The notes beneath the pieces are model-generated. The model was given only the letters and a program-made list of their open reading frames with translations, was not told where the DNA came from and did not search any database. The translations under genes were made by a program, and so were the position numbers. A DNA stretch of 50,056 nt. Origin: Clostridia bacterium. GTDB taxonomy: Bacteria; Bacillota; Clostridia; Oscillospirales; CAG-382. Shown here piece by piece: positions 1 to 8,519 of this stretch (its first letter is position 1; each line of letters opens with the position of its first letter). The stretch spans positions 1 to 50,056 of the forward strand of contig JAFYPA010000077.1 in assembly GCA_017560085.1 (NCBI GenBank). Reading direction: 5' to 3'.

Positions 1-230
1 GTGAATAGTGAATAGTGAATAGTGAAGCTGACCGCAAGCGGTCAAGTGAATGGTTGATGTTTAAAACCTTCGGTTTTCTTCGGAATGAATCGTAAATTGT
101 AAACAGCGAATATTCAAGATTTCGCCAAACCAATTTTTAAATAATTTTAAATAAATGCAAATTTGCGAAGCAAATTATCCTGAACTATTCACTATTCACT
201 ATTCACTCTTCACTAATCATCATTCACTCA
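1..230. repeat. Composite intergenic element A: heptad arrays and hairpins
   Basis: A gene-free stretch at the window edge. Bases 1-27 are tandem 7-base units GTGAATA. Bases 184-206 are the exact reverse complement of bases 1-23, and related units run on to about 230, so the ends form a 23-bp inverted repeat. Three small perfect hairpins lie between: GACCGCAAGCGGTC (30-43), AAAACC-TTC-GGTTTT (63-77) and AATTTGC-GAA-GCAAATT (160-176). Read on the other strand the unit is TTCACTA, which fits the T-B-C-A-N-W-R consensus of the other arrays in this window. The right end runs up to the stop codon of the methyltransferase gene. No open reading frame here looks real. Confidence 0.85.
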
Positions 231-231
231 C

Positions 232-1107
232 TTACTTCTTTTCCCATCTCGCACTTGCTCCCGCGGGAAGCACCATTCCGCTTTCCGTTACGGGAATACC
301 GATTTCGTCTGCGGTTACCTTACCGCCGAAGTCCTTCATGTAAAGGCTGAGAAGATAGCCTACTGTGGAAGCGGAAAGTCCCGTTGTATAGGAGTTTACA
401 AGCACGAAGAGCGGGTCGTCGGAAAGCACCTTGGAGGCAAGCTCGAGAAGCTCGCATATGCCGTCCTCAAGCTTCCATACCTCGCCGCCCGGACCTCTGC
501 CGTATGAGGGTGGGTCCATAATGAGGGCATCGTATTTTCTGCCTCGTCTGATTTCACGCTCAAGGAACTTCTTGCAGTCGTCAACGATGTATCTTATGGG
601 CGCATCGGAAAGACCGGTAAGCTGTGCGTTTTCCTTTGCCCACGCAACGATACCCTTGGAGGCATCAACGTGGCACACGGAAGCACCTGCCTTCGCACAA
701 GCGATTGTAGCACCGCCCGTATACGCGAAAAGATTGATTGCATTTATCTCTCTTCCCGACTCACGGATTTTCTTGTCCATCCAGTCCCAGTTGACCGCCT
801 GCTCGGGGAATACGCCCGTGTGCTTAAAGCCCGTGGGTCTTATTCTGAAGGTCAAATCGCCCTTATTAATTGTCCAGCCTTCGTCAAGCGCGCCCTTGGG
901 AAGATTCTTTATATCCCATGCACCGCCGCCCTTGGACGAGCGTATATATCTCGCATTGTATTTATTCCAGAGCTTACTCTTCTTGACACCCTTCCAGATA
1001 ACCTGCGGATCGGGACGGACAAGTATAACGTCCCCCCATCTCTCAAGTCTCTCTCCGTCGGAGGTATCAATAAGCTCATATTCCTGCCACAAATTAGAAT
1101 TCCACAT
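232..1107 (-). CDS. Class I SAM-dependent methyltransferase, RlmI/RlmK-like (probable rRNA methylation)
   Basis: The 291-residue protein has a Rossmann methyltransferase core. The SAM-binding segment is NLFAYTGGATIACAKAG, followed by the acidic strand end HVDASKGIV, and motif IV is DPPSYGRG. This combination is typical of the RlmI/RlmK-like class I rRNA methyltransferases, which use DPPxF/Y-type motifs for cytosine or guanine in 23S rRNA. The protein is shorter than RlmI (about 395 residues) and lacks an obvious N-terminal PUA domain, so the target base is unknown. A modest CAGGTG ribosome site precedes ATG. It lies 128 bases downstream of the topoisomerase gene on the same strand, separated by repeat element B, so cotranscription is possible but not shown. 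Confidence 0.8.
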   Translation of the reverse strand: MWNSNLWQEYELIDTSDGERLERWGDVILVRPDPQVIWKGVKKSKLWNKYNARYIRSSKGGGAWDIKNLPKGALDEGWTINKGDLTFRIRPTGFKHTGVFPEQAVNWDWMDKKIRESGREINAINLFAYTGGATIACAKAGASVCHVDASKGIVAWAKENAQLTGLSDAPIRYIVDDCKKFLEREIRRGRKYDALIMDPPSYGRGPGGEVWKLEDGICELLELASKVLSDDPLFVLVNSYTTGLSASTVGYLLSLYMKDFGGKVTADEIGIPVTESGMVLPAGASARWEKK

Positions 1108-1159
1108 AAAAACACCTGTATTTCCTAAAATCTAAACCAAACCAATTTCAATCAAATAA

Positions 1160-1219
1160 AAATTTTTCTCCGAAAAATTTTCTCCTCAATTGTGCATTGT
1201 GAATTGTGCATTGTGCATT
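1160..1219. repeat. Composite intergenic element B: hairpin plus heptad array
   Basis: Bases 1160-1180 form a perfect 9-bp hairpin, AAATTTTTC-TCC-GAAAAATTT. Bases 1189-1219 are four tandem 7-base units, ATTGTGC, ATTGTGA, ATTGTGC, ATTGTGC. On the opposite strand the units are TGCACAA and TTCACAA, fitting the T-B-C-A-N-W-R consensus. The element lies between the methyltransferase and topoisomerase genes, both on the minus strand. Confidence 0.8.
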
Positions 1220-1235
1220 TTTCAAGCACCTATGC

Positions 1236-3353
1236 TTAAATATCCGCCAAATCAATATATTCCGCTCCGTGCTCAGTAATAAACGCCTTTCTGGAAAGAA
1301 TATCATCGCCGAGAAGGGTTTCAAACATACGAAGTGTTGCCGCCTCGTCCTCGGGCATAATCTTGATAAGTCGTCTTGTTTCGGGAGCCATTGTGGTGAA
1401 GGACATCATTTCCGGATTGTTTTCACCAAGACCCTTGGAACGCTCGATTATATACTTCTGATCGCCGATTTTGGAAAGAATTTCCGCCTTTTCAGCCTCG
1501 TTGTATGCAAAGTAGCTCTTGTCCTTTACCTTGATTTCGTAAAGGGGTGATTCGGCGATGTATACCTTGCCGAGGTTTATGAGTGTGGGAAGAAGACGGT
1601 AGAACATTGTAAGAATAAGAGTTCTTATCTGATAGCCGTCCTCGTCCGCGTCGGTACAGATTACGATTTTGTTCCAGCGAAGGGAATTTAAGTCAAACTG
1701 TGAAAGATTCTTGTTGCCCTTTGCCTTGATTTCAACACCGCAGCCGATAACACGGAGAAGGTCAACTATAACCTTACTTGCGAAAATCTTGTCGTATGTG
1801 CTCTTCATACAGTTGAGAGTTTTACCTCTTACGGGCATTACCGCCTGAAATTCGGGATTTCTTGCGTGCTTTACGGATGTCATAGCGGAGTCACCCTCTA
1901 CGATGTAAAGCTCTTTTTTGTCTGCGTCCTTGCTGCGGCAGTTTACGAACTTTTCAACTCTGTCCGCAATGCCGAGGTTTCCGCTTGTGAGCTTCTTCTT
2001 GATGTCTATTCTTGCCTTTTCTACGTTTTCACGGCTTCTCTTGTTTATGAGAATCTGTGCGCCAATCTTTTCCGCTTCCTTGGGATTTTCGGTAAAGTAA
2101 ACCTCAAGAGAGTGAGCAAAGAAGTCTGTCATCGCCTCCGTGATGAAGGTGTTGGTGATTGCCTTCTTCGTCTGGTTTTCGTAGGAGGTTCTCGTTGAAT
2201 GGGAGTTTACTACGAATACAAGGGATTCCTCAATATCCTGGAAGGAAATCTTGGACTCGTTCTTGGAGTACTTGTTTGCTCCCTTGAGATACTTGTCAAG
2301 AGCCTTTACGAACGCACTTCTTGTAGCCTTATCGGGAGATCCGCCGTGCTCGAGCCAGGAGGAGTTGTGGTAATACTCGATTACATTCACCTGATTGGAG
2401 AAGCAGAAAACAGCCTCGATTTTAAGCTTGTAGTCGTCCTTGTCGTCTCTGTCTCTGCCGACACGCTCGCAGGAGATGTACTGAGGCTTTGTGATAGCAT
2501 AGGTTGCTTCCTTTTCACCTGCGTCAGCAGCCTCTGCCTCTGCCTTTTCCGCTCTTGCCATTGCTTCCTCTTCGGTTTCGTCATCGCTTGAGGAGGATTC
2601 GGTGATTTCAGGCATTATTACATTTTCGGGAGAGGTTATAAGTTCCTCGACATAGTCCTCGATACCTCTTTCGTAGAAGTAGGAGTACTCCTTGAAGCTT
2701 CCGTCTGCCTGCTCATATTTGAGCGCAAGCGTAAGGTTGGGGTTAACGATTGCCTGCTTCTTGAGCACCTCCGAAATAAACGCCTCGGAAATACGGATAT
2801 CCGTAAATACGTCAAGGTCGGGCTTCCATGTGATAACCGTACCCGTTCTTCTCTTGGGCTCTGTCTTGATAAGCTCGGTTATCGGGAATCCCTTTTCGAA
2901 TTTGATTTCGTATTTGCCCTTTTTTGTGTAGCTCGTTACATCCATAAATTCGGACGCAAACTGTGTTGCGCAGGCACCAAGACCGTTAAGACCGAGGGAA
3001 TATTCGTATGCCTCGCCGTCGTCGTTATTGTATTTACCGCCCGCATACATCGTACAGAATACAAGCTCCCAGTTGTACTTTTCCTCGCCCTCGTTCCAGT
3101 CGAGCGGAATTCCTCGTCCGAAGTCCTCAACCGTGATAACCATGTCGCGGGTAACGGTTATGTTGATTCTGTTTCCGTAGCCTTCTCTTGCCTCGTCAAT
3201 GGAGTTTGAGAGAATTTCAAAGAAGGAGTGCTGACAGCCCTCAAGACCGTCCGAGCCGAATATTACCCCGGGACGCTTTCTTACCTGGTCCGGTCCCTTA
3301 AGGGATGTTATACTTTGATCGCCGTATTCTTTTCTCTTTTTGTTTTCCGACAT
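1236..3353 (-). CDS. Divergent type IIA DNA topoisomerase subunit B (GyrB/ParE family)
   Basis: The 705-residue protein is the ATPase and TOPRIM subunit of a type IIA topoisomerase. The GHKL ATPase is intact: LSNSIDEA (N50), VEDFGRGIP (about 76-83), GLNGLGA (121-127) and the QTK loop (394-396). The TOPRIM metal ligands are present: E486 in VEGDSA, and D568, D570 and D572 in TDADEDG. KGLGE lies near the C-terminus. Several positions depart from the family norm: EGDSAMTS for EGDSAGGS, DADEDGYQIRT for DADVDGxHIRT and PVRGKTLN for PLRGKILN. A Glu/Ala-rich acidic insert of about 36 residues sits at 251-286. No gyrA/parC-like gene lies within 20 kb on the visible side, so the partner must be elsewhere. 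It is most likely a lineage paralogue rather than the housekeeping GyrB, which is an inference. Confidence 0.88.
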   Translation of the reverse strand: MSENKKRKEYGDQSITSLKGPDQVRKRPGVIFGSDGLEGCQHSFFEILSNSIDEAREGYGNRINITVTRDMVITVEDFGRGIPLDWNEGEEKYNWELVFCTMYAGGKYNNDDGEAYEYSLGLNGLGACATQFASEFMDVTSYTKKGKYEIKFEKGFPITELIKTEPKRRTGTVITWKPDLDVFTDIRISEAFISEVLKKQAIVNPNLTLALKYEQADGSFKEYSYFYERGIEDYVEELITSPENVIMPEITESSSSDDETEEEAMARAEKAEAEAADAGEKEATYAITKPQYISCERVGRDRDDKDDYKLKIEAVFCFSNQVNVIEYYHNSSWLEHGGSPDKATRSAFVKALDKYLKGANKYSKNESKISFQDIEESLVFVVNSHSTRTSYENQTKKAITNTFITEAMTDFFAHSLEVYFTENPKEAEKIGAQILINKRSRENVEKARIDIKKKLTSGNLGIADRVEKFVNCRSKDADKKELYIVEGDSAMTSVKHARNPEFQAVMPVRGKTLNCMKSTYDKIFASKVIVDLLRVIGCGVEIKAKGNKNLSQFDLNSLRWNKIVICTDADEDGYQIRTLILTMFYRLLPTLINLGKVYIAESPLYEIKVKDKSYFAYNEAEKAEILSKIGDQKYIIERSKGLGENNPEMMSFTTMAPETRRLIKIMPEDEAATLRMFETLLGDDILSRKAFITEHGAEYIDLADI

Positions 3354-3499
3354 TCCGTTGCCTTACCTTTCGTAATTTTAATCAATTCAATCGTCGTTTC
3401 TGACTTAAAGAATATTTTAACATCTTATTATACTATATATCATAGCATATTTCAAGACAAATATATTAATAATTTTGATAGATTTTAATTTTTTGCCGA

Positions 3500-4321
3500 T
3501 TAAACCGTCGCAAAACCGTGTTTTTTGCGCAGAGCCGACGGTGTTATGCCGTAATGCTTCTTGAAAATTCTGCAGAAATGGGAGAAGCTTTCGTATCCGA
3601 CGCAAGCAGAAATGCTCTCAAAGCTTTCCGAGGTGAACACTACCCGTCTGTATGCCTCCTCAAGGCGAAGAGTGAAAATGTAATCGTGCAGAGTACAGCC
3701 GAATTCCTTTTTTACAAGCCTTGCAAGGTGGGTGTGGCTGTAGCCCGAAATGCGTAAGAATGCGGTAAGCCCCTCACGGAGATTTTCCTCGGATTTCATT
3801 TTTTCGGATGCGGATCTGAGATGCGAAAACGGTTTGCTTACGCCGTCATCCTGCTCCGTGCACAGAGGAAAAACAATGCCGAGAAGCTGTCTTCCGCATT
3901 TATCCGCACCGCTATCCGTGGCGGACAGAGCACAGGCTCTGCACAGACCGAAATCCTTGCCGATGCTTCTGCAAAGCGGTTCCTTGTCGGGTGAAAAATC
4001 ACATAAAAATTCCGTCCCGAATGCGGATGCTATTTTTTCGAATTCCGTGCGCTTTACGGACAGACAGACTACGTTTGTGTCCTTTGACTGACTTTTTATT
4101 CCGTGCGAATCTCCGGGGCGTAAAATCACAAGGTCGCCCTCGTTGTGGGTATATTCCCTGCCGTTTATGATGTGACGAAAAGAGCCTTGTATAACAAGTA
4201 TTATCTCGTAAAAATCGTGGGAATGATATGTGTCGCTGAGCCTTCTGCCTGCCGTTATCTGAAGCTTGCAGAAATCGGTTGCGGATGCTATTTTGTTGAA
4301 TTCGTATATGATATTTTCCAC
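3500..4321 (-). CDS. AraC-family transcriptional regulator with N-terminal cupin
   Basis: The N-terminal half is a cupin-like sensor (HSHDFYEI, then GDLVILRPGDSHGI). The last 95 or so residues are a double helix-turn-helix, with the AraC signature around ISACVGYESFSHFCRIFKKH-type residues and the ending ITPSALRKK. I use the GTG start at 4321 (273 residues) because GGGAGG lies 7 bases upstream. An in-frame ATG at 4444 would add 41 residues with no ribosome site and would lie upstream of the promoter at 4349-4377. A Cys-rich middle (C-x2-C near the centre) is of unknown meaning. It is divergent from the glycosidase at 4488 and probably regulates it in response to a sugar. Confidence 0.88.
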   Translation of the reverse strand: MENIIYEFNKIASATDFCKLQITAGRRLSDTYHSHDFYEIILVIQGSFRHIINGREYTHNEGDLVILRPGDSHGIKSQSKDTNVVCLSVKRTEFEKIASAFGTEFLCDFSPDKEPLCRSIGKDFGLCRACALSATDSGADKCGRQLLGIVFPLCTEQDDGVSKPFSHLRSASEKMKSEENLREGLTAFLRISGYSHTHLARLVKKEFGCTLHDYIFTLRLEEAYRRVVFTSESFESISACVGYESFSHFCRIFKKHYGITPSALRKKHGFATV

Positions 4322-4348
4322 AGCAGTTCCTCCCGTGTGTTTTCCGTT

Positions 4349-4377
4349 ATTATACACCTGACAAAAAATTATGTCAA
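4349..4377 (-). promoter_or_regulatory. Sigma-A promoter for the AraC gene at 3500-4321
   Basis: On the minus strand, TTGACA (4377-4372) and TATAAT (4354-4349) are separated by exactly 17 bases. The -10 ends 27 bases before the GTG start. Confidence 0.85.
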
Positions 4378-4421
4378 GTCGCAAATGGTTAAAAATCACA
4401 TAAAAACGGTATGTTTCCGTG

Positions 4422-4450
4422 TTGACAAAAATCCGATGTCGCATTATACT
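4422..4450 (+). promoter_or_regulatory. Sigma-A promoter for the glycosidase gene at 4488
   Basis: TTGACA (4422-4427) and TATACT (4445-4450) have a 17-base spacer. The -35 boxes of the two divergent promoters are only 44 bases apart, so one AraC binding site between them could control both genes. Confidence 0.85.
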
Positions 4451-4487
4451 GAAGTCAGCCGATTAAATTTTACGGAGGTACATTCGG

Positions 4488-6125
4488 ATGATAGAATTCA
4501 AGCACAAGCTTCCCTCGATGAACATTGACGGAAAGCACAACGGTACATACAACAACATAGAGCTGGGATTTCCCTCGATTCTGACAACGGACGACTCAAA
4601 GCTCGGACTTTTTCTTCGTGCACTTCGCAATAACATAAGCTGCGAGCGTTCACATATTTTTATTGACGGCAAGGTTATGATGGTAGACAAAAACTGGATT
4701 CGTGACCATGTTCATACCATGAAGGCGTTCAAGCATTGGGAATATGATATTGACACATTCTGGAACTTCATTGTCGATACACAACGTGAGGATGGTATGT
4801 TTTACGAGCTTATAAAGCAGATGGATGACATACATTGGAAGTTCGTAAACGAGGACTGCAGCGTATTTTATCCCGATGACAATCTATCTCTTGTAAGGCT
4901 TGAAATTGAAGCGGATGTTGAATATCTTGTTGTCGAGGGTGCAAAGCACATTTACAGAATAAATGGTGATATCGAATGGCTAAGGAGAGTTCTTCCGAGG
5001 CTTGAAAAATCAATTGAATATATGACAAGTGACAAAAAGAGATGGAACGAGGAATTAGGGCTTGTTATCCGCCCCTTCACCATTGATACTTGGGATTTCG
5101 TCGAATATACTCCGAACGATCCCGAAAGATCAAGCTGGGACAGAAGAATAAATCCCGATTCACCGATGTCCGCAATGCACGGTGACAACTCCGGAGTTTA
5201 CGACGCAATGAATACTCTCTCCTATTTCAACGAGCTTCTCGGAAATACCGAAAAAGCCGAATATTGGAAGAATAAAGCGGATATCCTTCGTGAAAGCATT
5301 TTCAAGCATCTCTGGAACGGCAAGTTCTTTATGCATCAGTATCATATAAATCACAAGGGTATTGATAATCTTGAGAGCGAGCGACTTTCCCTCTCCAGCA
5401 CATATGATATGAACAGAGGCCTATGCACCGCCGAACAATGCAGCAGCATAATTGAAGAATATCTTGCAAGGCGAAAAACCACAAATTGCTTTGCCGAGTG
5501 GTTCTCCATAGACCCGCCCTATGAACGCTTTTCGAGATACACACCCGGTCAGTATGTCAACGGTGCAATTTCTCCCTTTACAGCAGGCGAGCTTGCAAAG
5601 GCGGCGTTCAATAACGGCTACGAGGAATACGGCTGGGATATAATTCAGAGATTCGAAAAAATGCTCGATAAGGACGGAGACATATTCTTCCTTTACTACG
5701 AGGACGGCAGACCTCAGTCACAGGGAGGTCCCTCGGCGTGGGGTGCGGCGGCACTTCTTTCTGCGGTTGACGAAGGTCTTGCGGGCATTGTCGATACGGG
5801 CGTAAGATATGACACAATGGACTTCTCCCCTCGCTTCCCCGTTACATACTACACCGAGCTTCGCTATATCACGGGCTACGAAAAAACAAGCACGGTTGTG
5901 GATGTGCGATGGATTCTTGAGGATATGGGTATGCGATATGACATTTACGCACCGTCAAAGAAGATAAACGCACACATTATGCTCCCCAAGGGAAAGGAGT
6001 GCACAAAGCTTCTTGTAAACGATGTGGAGATTTCCTTTGTGCAGAGCAGTATCAAGGATTCGGACTATGTCGATGCGACAATATGGGCTAACGGCAAGTA
6101 TACCAAGATTGAAGTTATTTTCTGA
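4488..6125 (+). CDS. Six-hairpin (alpha/alpha toroid) glycosidase-like protein
   Basis: The 545-residue protein has no signal peptide, so it is probably cytoplasmic. Its long helical middle has features of (alpha/alpha)6 glycosidases related to GH37, GH63 and GH78: WDRRINPDSPMSAMHGDNSGVYDAM, then SSTYDMNRGL, then SPFTAGELAKAAF and QGGPSAWGAAALLSAV, read as short blocks. The C-terminal 80 residues look like a beta domain. The exact family and substrate are not certain; an alpha-glucoside or rhamnoside is plausible. The ATG has GGAGG 9 bases upstream. It is a single-gene unit with its own promoter and a terminator 14 bases after the stop, and is divergent from an AraC regulator. Confidence 0.7.
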   Translation: MIEFKHKLPSMNIDGKHNGTYNNIELGFPSILTTDDSKLGLFLRALRNNISCERSHIFIDGKVMMVDKNWIRDHVHTMKAFKHWEYDIDTFWNFIVDTQREDGMFYELIKQMDDIHWKFVNEDCSVFYPDDNLSLVRLEIEADVEYLVVEGAKHIYRINGDIEWLRRVLPRLEKSIEYMTSDKKRWNEELGLVIRPFTIDTWDFVEYTPNDPERSSWDRRINPDSPMSAMHGDNSGVYDAMNTLSYFNELLGNTEKAEYWKNKADILRESIFKHLWNGKFFMHQYHINHKGIDNLESERLSLSSTYDMNRGLCTAEQCSSIIEEYLARRKTTNCFAEWFSIDPPYERFSRYTPGQYVNGAISPFTAGELAKAAFNNGYEEYGWDIIQRFEKMLDKDGDIFFLYYEDGRPQSQGGPSAWGAAALLSAVDEGLAGIVDTGVRYDTMDFSPRFPVTYYTELRYITGYEKTSTVVDVRWILEDMGMRYDIYAPSKKINAHIMLPKGKECTKLLVNDVEISFVQSSIKDSDYVDATIWANGKYTKIEVIF

Positions 6126-6139
6126 TATTATACAGTAAA

Positions 6140-6170
6140 AAGACTGTACTCCAAATCGGGGTACAGTCTT
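6140..6170. terminator. Bidirectional terminator between glycosidase and AlkD-like gene
   Basis: A perfect 10-bp stem AAGACTGTAC / GTACAGTCTT (6140-6149 and 6161-6170) has an 11-base loop and is flanked by A-rich and T-rich sequence. It serves the two convergent genes. Confidence 0.8.
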
Positions 6171-6174
6171 AATT

Positions 6175-6858
6175 TTATCGCAGGGATTTGAGATATTCCT
6201 TTTGCTCCTTCGGGATTTTAAAGCTTTCGACAGACTTTTGAATGACTTTTCCGTGTGTCCAAGAGTCAAGCTTTTTGTCTTGGAAATACGGAATTACGGC
6301 ATCGTACCTTTTGGCAAGTGCTTCTGCAAAGTACCACGCCCGCATCATGTTTACGTAGTATTCGTTGCTTTTTATGTTGCAGACAATAAGCGGATATTCT
6401 TCGGAAAAATCCTCGTCGAGGAAGTGGAGCATCAGCATTTCTATGGCGTATCTTACGGTGTATGTATGATTGGATTTCAGCCATTCGCGGATTTTCTCAA
6501 GGAGCATTTCCTTGTGCTTCTTGAAAGCTTTCGGACGCATCATATCGCAGGTTGCCCAGTTGTCGATGTATGGAAGAAATCTGTCAAGCTCACGGAACAG
6601 TCGGTCGGGGTCGGTTATCCTTTCAAGAAGGAATGCGTGGAGGTTGTTTTCCTCGTAGTATTTGTGCGGAAGGACGGAGAGAAATTGCTCGGAGGCTTCG
6701 GTGTTATAGAGCTTTACGACGTATTTTCGCAAGTCGGGGGTACGAACGCCGATAATGAGGGATTTGTCTATGTTGGGAATCAGCTTTGAGTGGAAGTCGG
6801 CGTAGGATTTGTCTTGCATTGCGAATAAATCGGCTGTTATATCTTTTGTAATCTGCAT
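6175..6858 (-). CDS. DNA alkylation repair protein, AlkD-like HEAT-repeat glycosylase
   Basis: The 227-residue all-helical protein matches the AlkD family, HEAT-like repeat glycosylases that remove N3- and N7-alkylated bases. Supporting blocks are GVRTPDLRKYV near the N-terminus, YIDNWATCDMM in the middle (Trp and Asp at the positions usual for the active-site cleft) and RYAIEMLMLHFLDE. I start at ATG 6858 because GGAG lies 8 bases upstream. A GTG three codons earlier (6867) would overlap that ribosome site. It is a single-gene unit, convergent with the glycosidase. Confidence 0.85.
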   Translation of the reverse strand: MQITKDITADLFAMQDKSYADFHSKLIPNIDKSLIIGVRTPDLRKYVVKLYNTEASEQFLSVLPHKYYEENNLHAFLLERITDPDRLFRELDRFLPYIDNWATCDMMRPKAFKKHKEMLLEKIREWLKSNHTYTVRYAIEMLMLHFLDEDFSEEYPLIVCNIKSNEYYVNMMRAWYFAEALAKRYDAVIPYFQDKKLDSWTHGKVIQKSVESFKIPKEQKEYLKSLR

Positions 6859-6939
6859 TGGCTTCACTCCTTTTCGGGTTTATTATACACGGTATTTGCG
6901 CAAATTTCAATAAGTACGACAAATAAATACATATTTTTC

Positions 6940-6968
6940 TTGCATTTGAGGAATTTGTATGTTATAAT
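6940..6968 (+). promoter_or_regulatory. Sigma-A promoter for the hydroxyacid dehydrogenase
   Basis: TTGCAT (6940-6945) and TATAAT (6963-6968) have a 17-base spacer, 36 bases before the ATG. Confidence 0.75.
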
Positions 6969-7004
6969 ATATTTTGGAATTTTATAAACAACGGAAGGTA
7001 AAAT

Positions 7005-7952
7005 ATGAAAACAGTTATACTCGACGCAAAGGCTCTCAATCCCGGGGATTTATCCTGGGACGATTTCAAAGCTCTCGGCGAGCTTGAGGTTTATCAGAAG
7101 ACATCTCCCGATGAGGTTATCGAAAGAGCGAAGGATGCGGAAATAGTTATCACAAACAAGGTTGTTATAGGCAAGGCTGAAATGGAACAGCTCCCCAAAT
7201 GCAGATACATCGGTGTTCTCGCCACGGGCTACAATGTGGTTGACATTGACGAGGCAAAGAAAAGAGGCATTGCGGTGACAAATGTTCCCGCTTATTCCAC
7301 GGACTCTGTGGCTCAGCTTGTTTTTGCGCTTCTTCTTGAAAGTGAGCACAGGGTTGCAAGACACAACGAGCTTGCACACGGCACTTGGGAAAAGCACGAT
7401 ATGTTCTGTCTTTACGAGTCTCCCCTTTTCGAGCTTGCGGGCAAGACCTTCGGTATTTTCGGTTACGGAAGCATTGGTACTGCGGTGGCTAAAATCGCAA
7501 AGGCGTTCGGAATGCGTGTTATTGTTTATTCCCGCACGAAAAAGGACGACAGCACCGTTGAATGGGTGGACAAGGACACACTTTTCCGTGAGAGTGATTA
7601 TCTCTCGCTTCACTGCCCTCTCACTCCCGAAACGGATAAGCTTATAAACAAGGACACAATCGCTCTTATGAAGGACGGTGCGGTTATCATCAACACAACA
7701 AGAGGCGGTACTGTTGACGAGCAGGCTGTGGCGGATGCGCTCAACAGCGGGAAGCTTCGTGCGTTCCTTGCGGATGTGCTTTCCACAGAGCCTCCAAAGG
7801 CGGATAATCCTCTTCTTTCAGCACCGAACTGCATAATCACACCCCACATTGCATGGGCTACGATTGAGGCAAGGTCAAGACTTATGAAGGAAGCATTCCT
7901 TAATGCAAAGGCCTTTACAGAGGGCGAAAAGAGGAATGTAATTAATCTCTGA
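7005..7952 (+). CDS. D-2-hydroxyacid dehydrogenase, glycerate dehydrogenase-like
   Basis: The 315-residue protein belongs to the NAD-dependent D-isomer-specific 2-hydroxyacid dehydrogenases. The nucleotide-binding loop is FGYGSIG. The catalytic Arg lies in NTTRGG, Glu in STEPP and His in TPHIAWA. The YNVVDIDEA and VTNVPAYST blocks are close to glycerate dehydrogenase/hydroxypyruvate reductase, the most likely activity. GGAAGG precedes ATG. A 16-bp palindrome, GATTTTTTAAAAAATC (7951-7966), starts within the stop codon. The gene is followed after 68 bases by smpB and may share its transcript. Confidence 0.88.
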   Translation: MKTVILDAKALNPGDLSWDDFKALGELEVYQKTSPDEVIERAKDAEIVITNKVVIGKAEMEQLPKCRYIGVLATGYNVVDIDEAKKRGIAVTNVPAYSTDSVAQLVFALLLESEHRVARHNELAHGTWEKHDMFCLYESPLFELAGKTFGIFGYGSIGTAVAKIAKAFGMRVIVYSRTKKDDSTVEWVDKDTLFRESDYLSLHCPLTPETDKLINKDTIALMKDGAVIINTTRGGTVDEQAVADALNSGKLRAFLADVLSTEPPKADNPLLSAPNCIITPHIAWATIEARSRLMKEAFLNAKAFTEGEKRNVINL

Positions 7953-8020
7953 TTTTTTAAAAAATCGGATTTTCGGACACGGGGCGAAAAGCTCCTATAT
8001 CGACGAAAGGAATCAAAAAA

Positions 8021-8500
8021 ATGGCAAACAAACCCACAAAGGACGGCATTTTTATAGCCGCACAGAACAAGAAGGCTCACCACGACTATTTCATTCTTGA
8101 AACATACGAAGCGGGCATCGAGCTTTACGGCACGGAGGTCAAGAGCATCAGAGCCTCCGCTGTCAATATGAAGGACTCCTACTGCTACATTGACAAGGGC
8201 GAAATCTTTATGTCGGGCGTTCACATCAGTCCCTTTGAGAAGGGCAACATCTTCAACAAGGAGCCTATGCGTATAAGAAAGCTTCTTATGCACAAGAAGG
8301 AAATACTCAAGCTCTTCGGTCAGGTCGGAACGGAGGGTGTTACAATCGTTCCGTTAAAGATGTACTTCAAGGGCTCAAGAGTCAAGGTTGAAATCGGTCT
8401 TTGCAAGGGTAAAAAGCTTTACGACAAGCGTGACACCGAAGTCAAGAAGCAGGCAAACAGAGACATAGAACGCTACACGAAGGGTATGGACAGATATTGA
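8021..8500 (+). CDS. smpB: SsrA-binding protein SmpB
   Basis: The 159-residue protein has the SmpB pattern along its length: KKAHHDYFILETYEAGI, LYGTEVKSIR, VHISPF and the basic tail GKKLYDKRDT. SmpB binds tmRNA and carries it into stalled ribosomes for trans-translation. Length matches the family (150-160). AAAGGA precedes ATG. The tmRNA gene (ssrA), often nearby in other bacteria, is not recognisable in this window. The next gene starts 19 bases after the stop. Confidence 0.97.
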   Translation: MANKPTKDGIFIAAQNKKAHHDYFILETYEAGIELYGTEVKSIRASAVNMKDSYCYIDKGEIFMSGVHISPFEKGNIFNKEPMRIRKLLMHKKEILKLFGQVGTEGVTIVPLKMYFKGSRVKVEIGLCKGKKLYDKRDTEVKKQANRDIERYTKGMDRY

Positions 8501-8519
8501 TTTGTCCGCGGTAACATAA

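Noticed and set aside
8501..8519. tmRNA gene next to smpB
   Set aside because: Neither side of smpB has room or tRNA-like ends for ssrA; the next gene starts 19 bases later.
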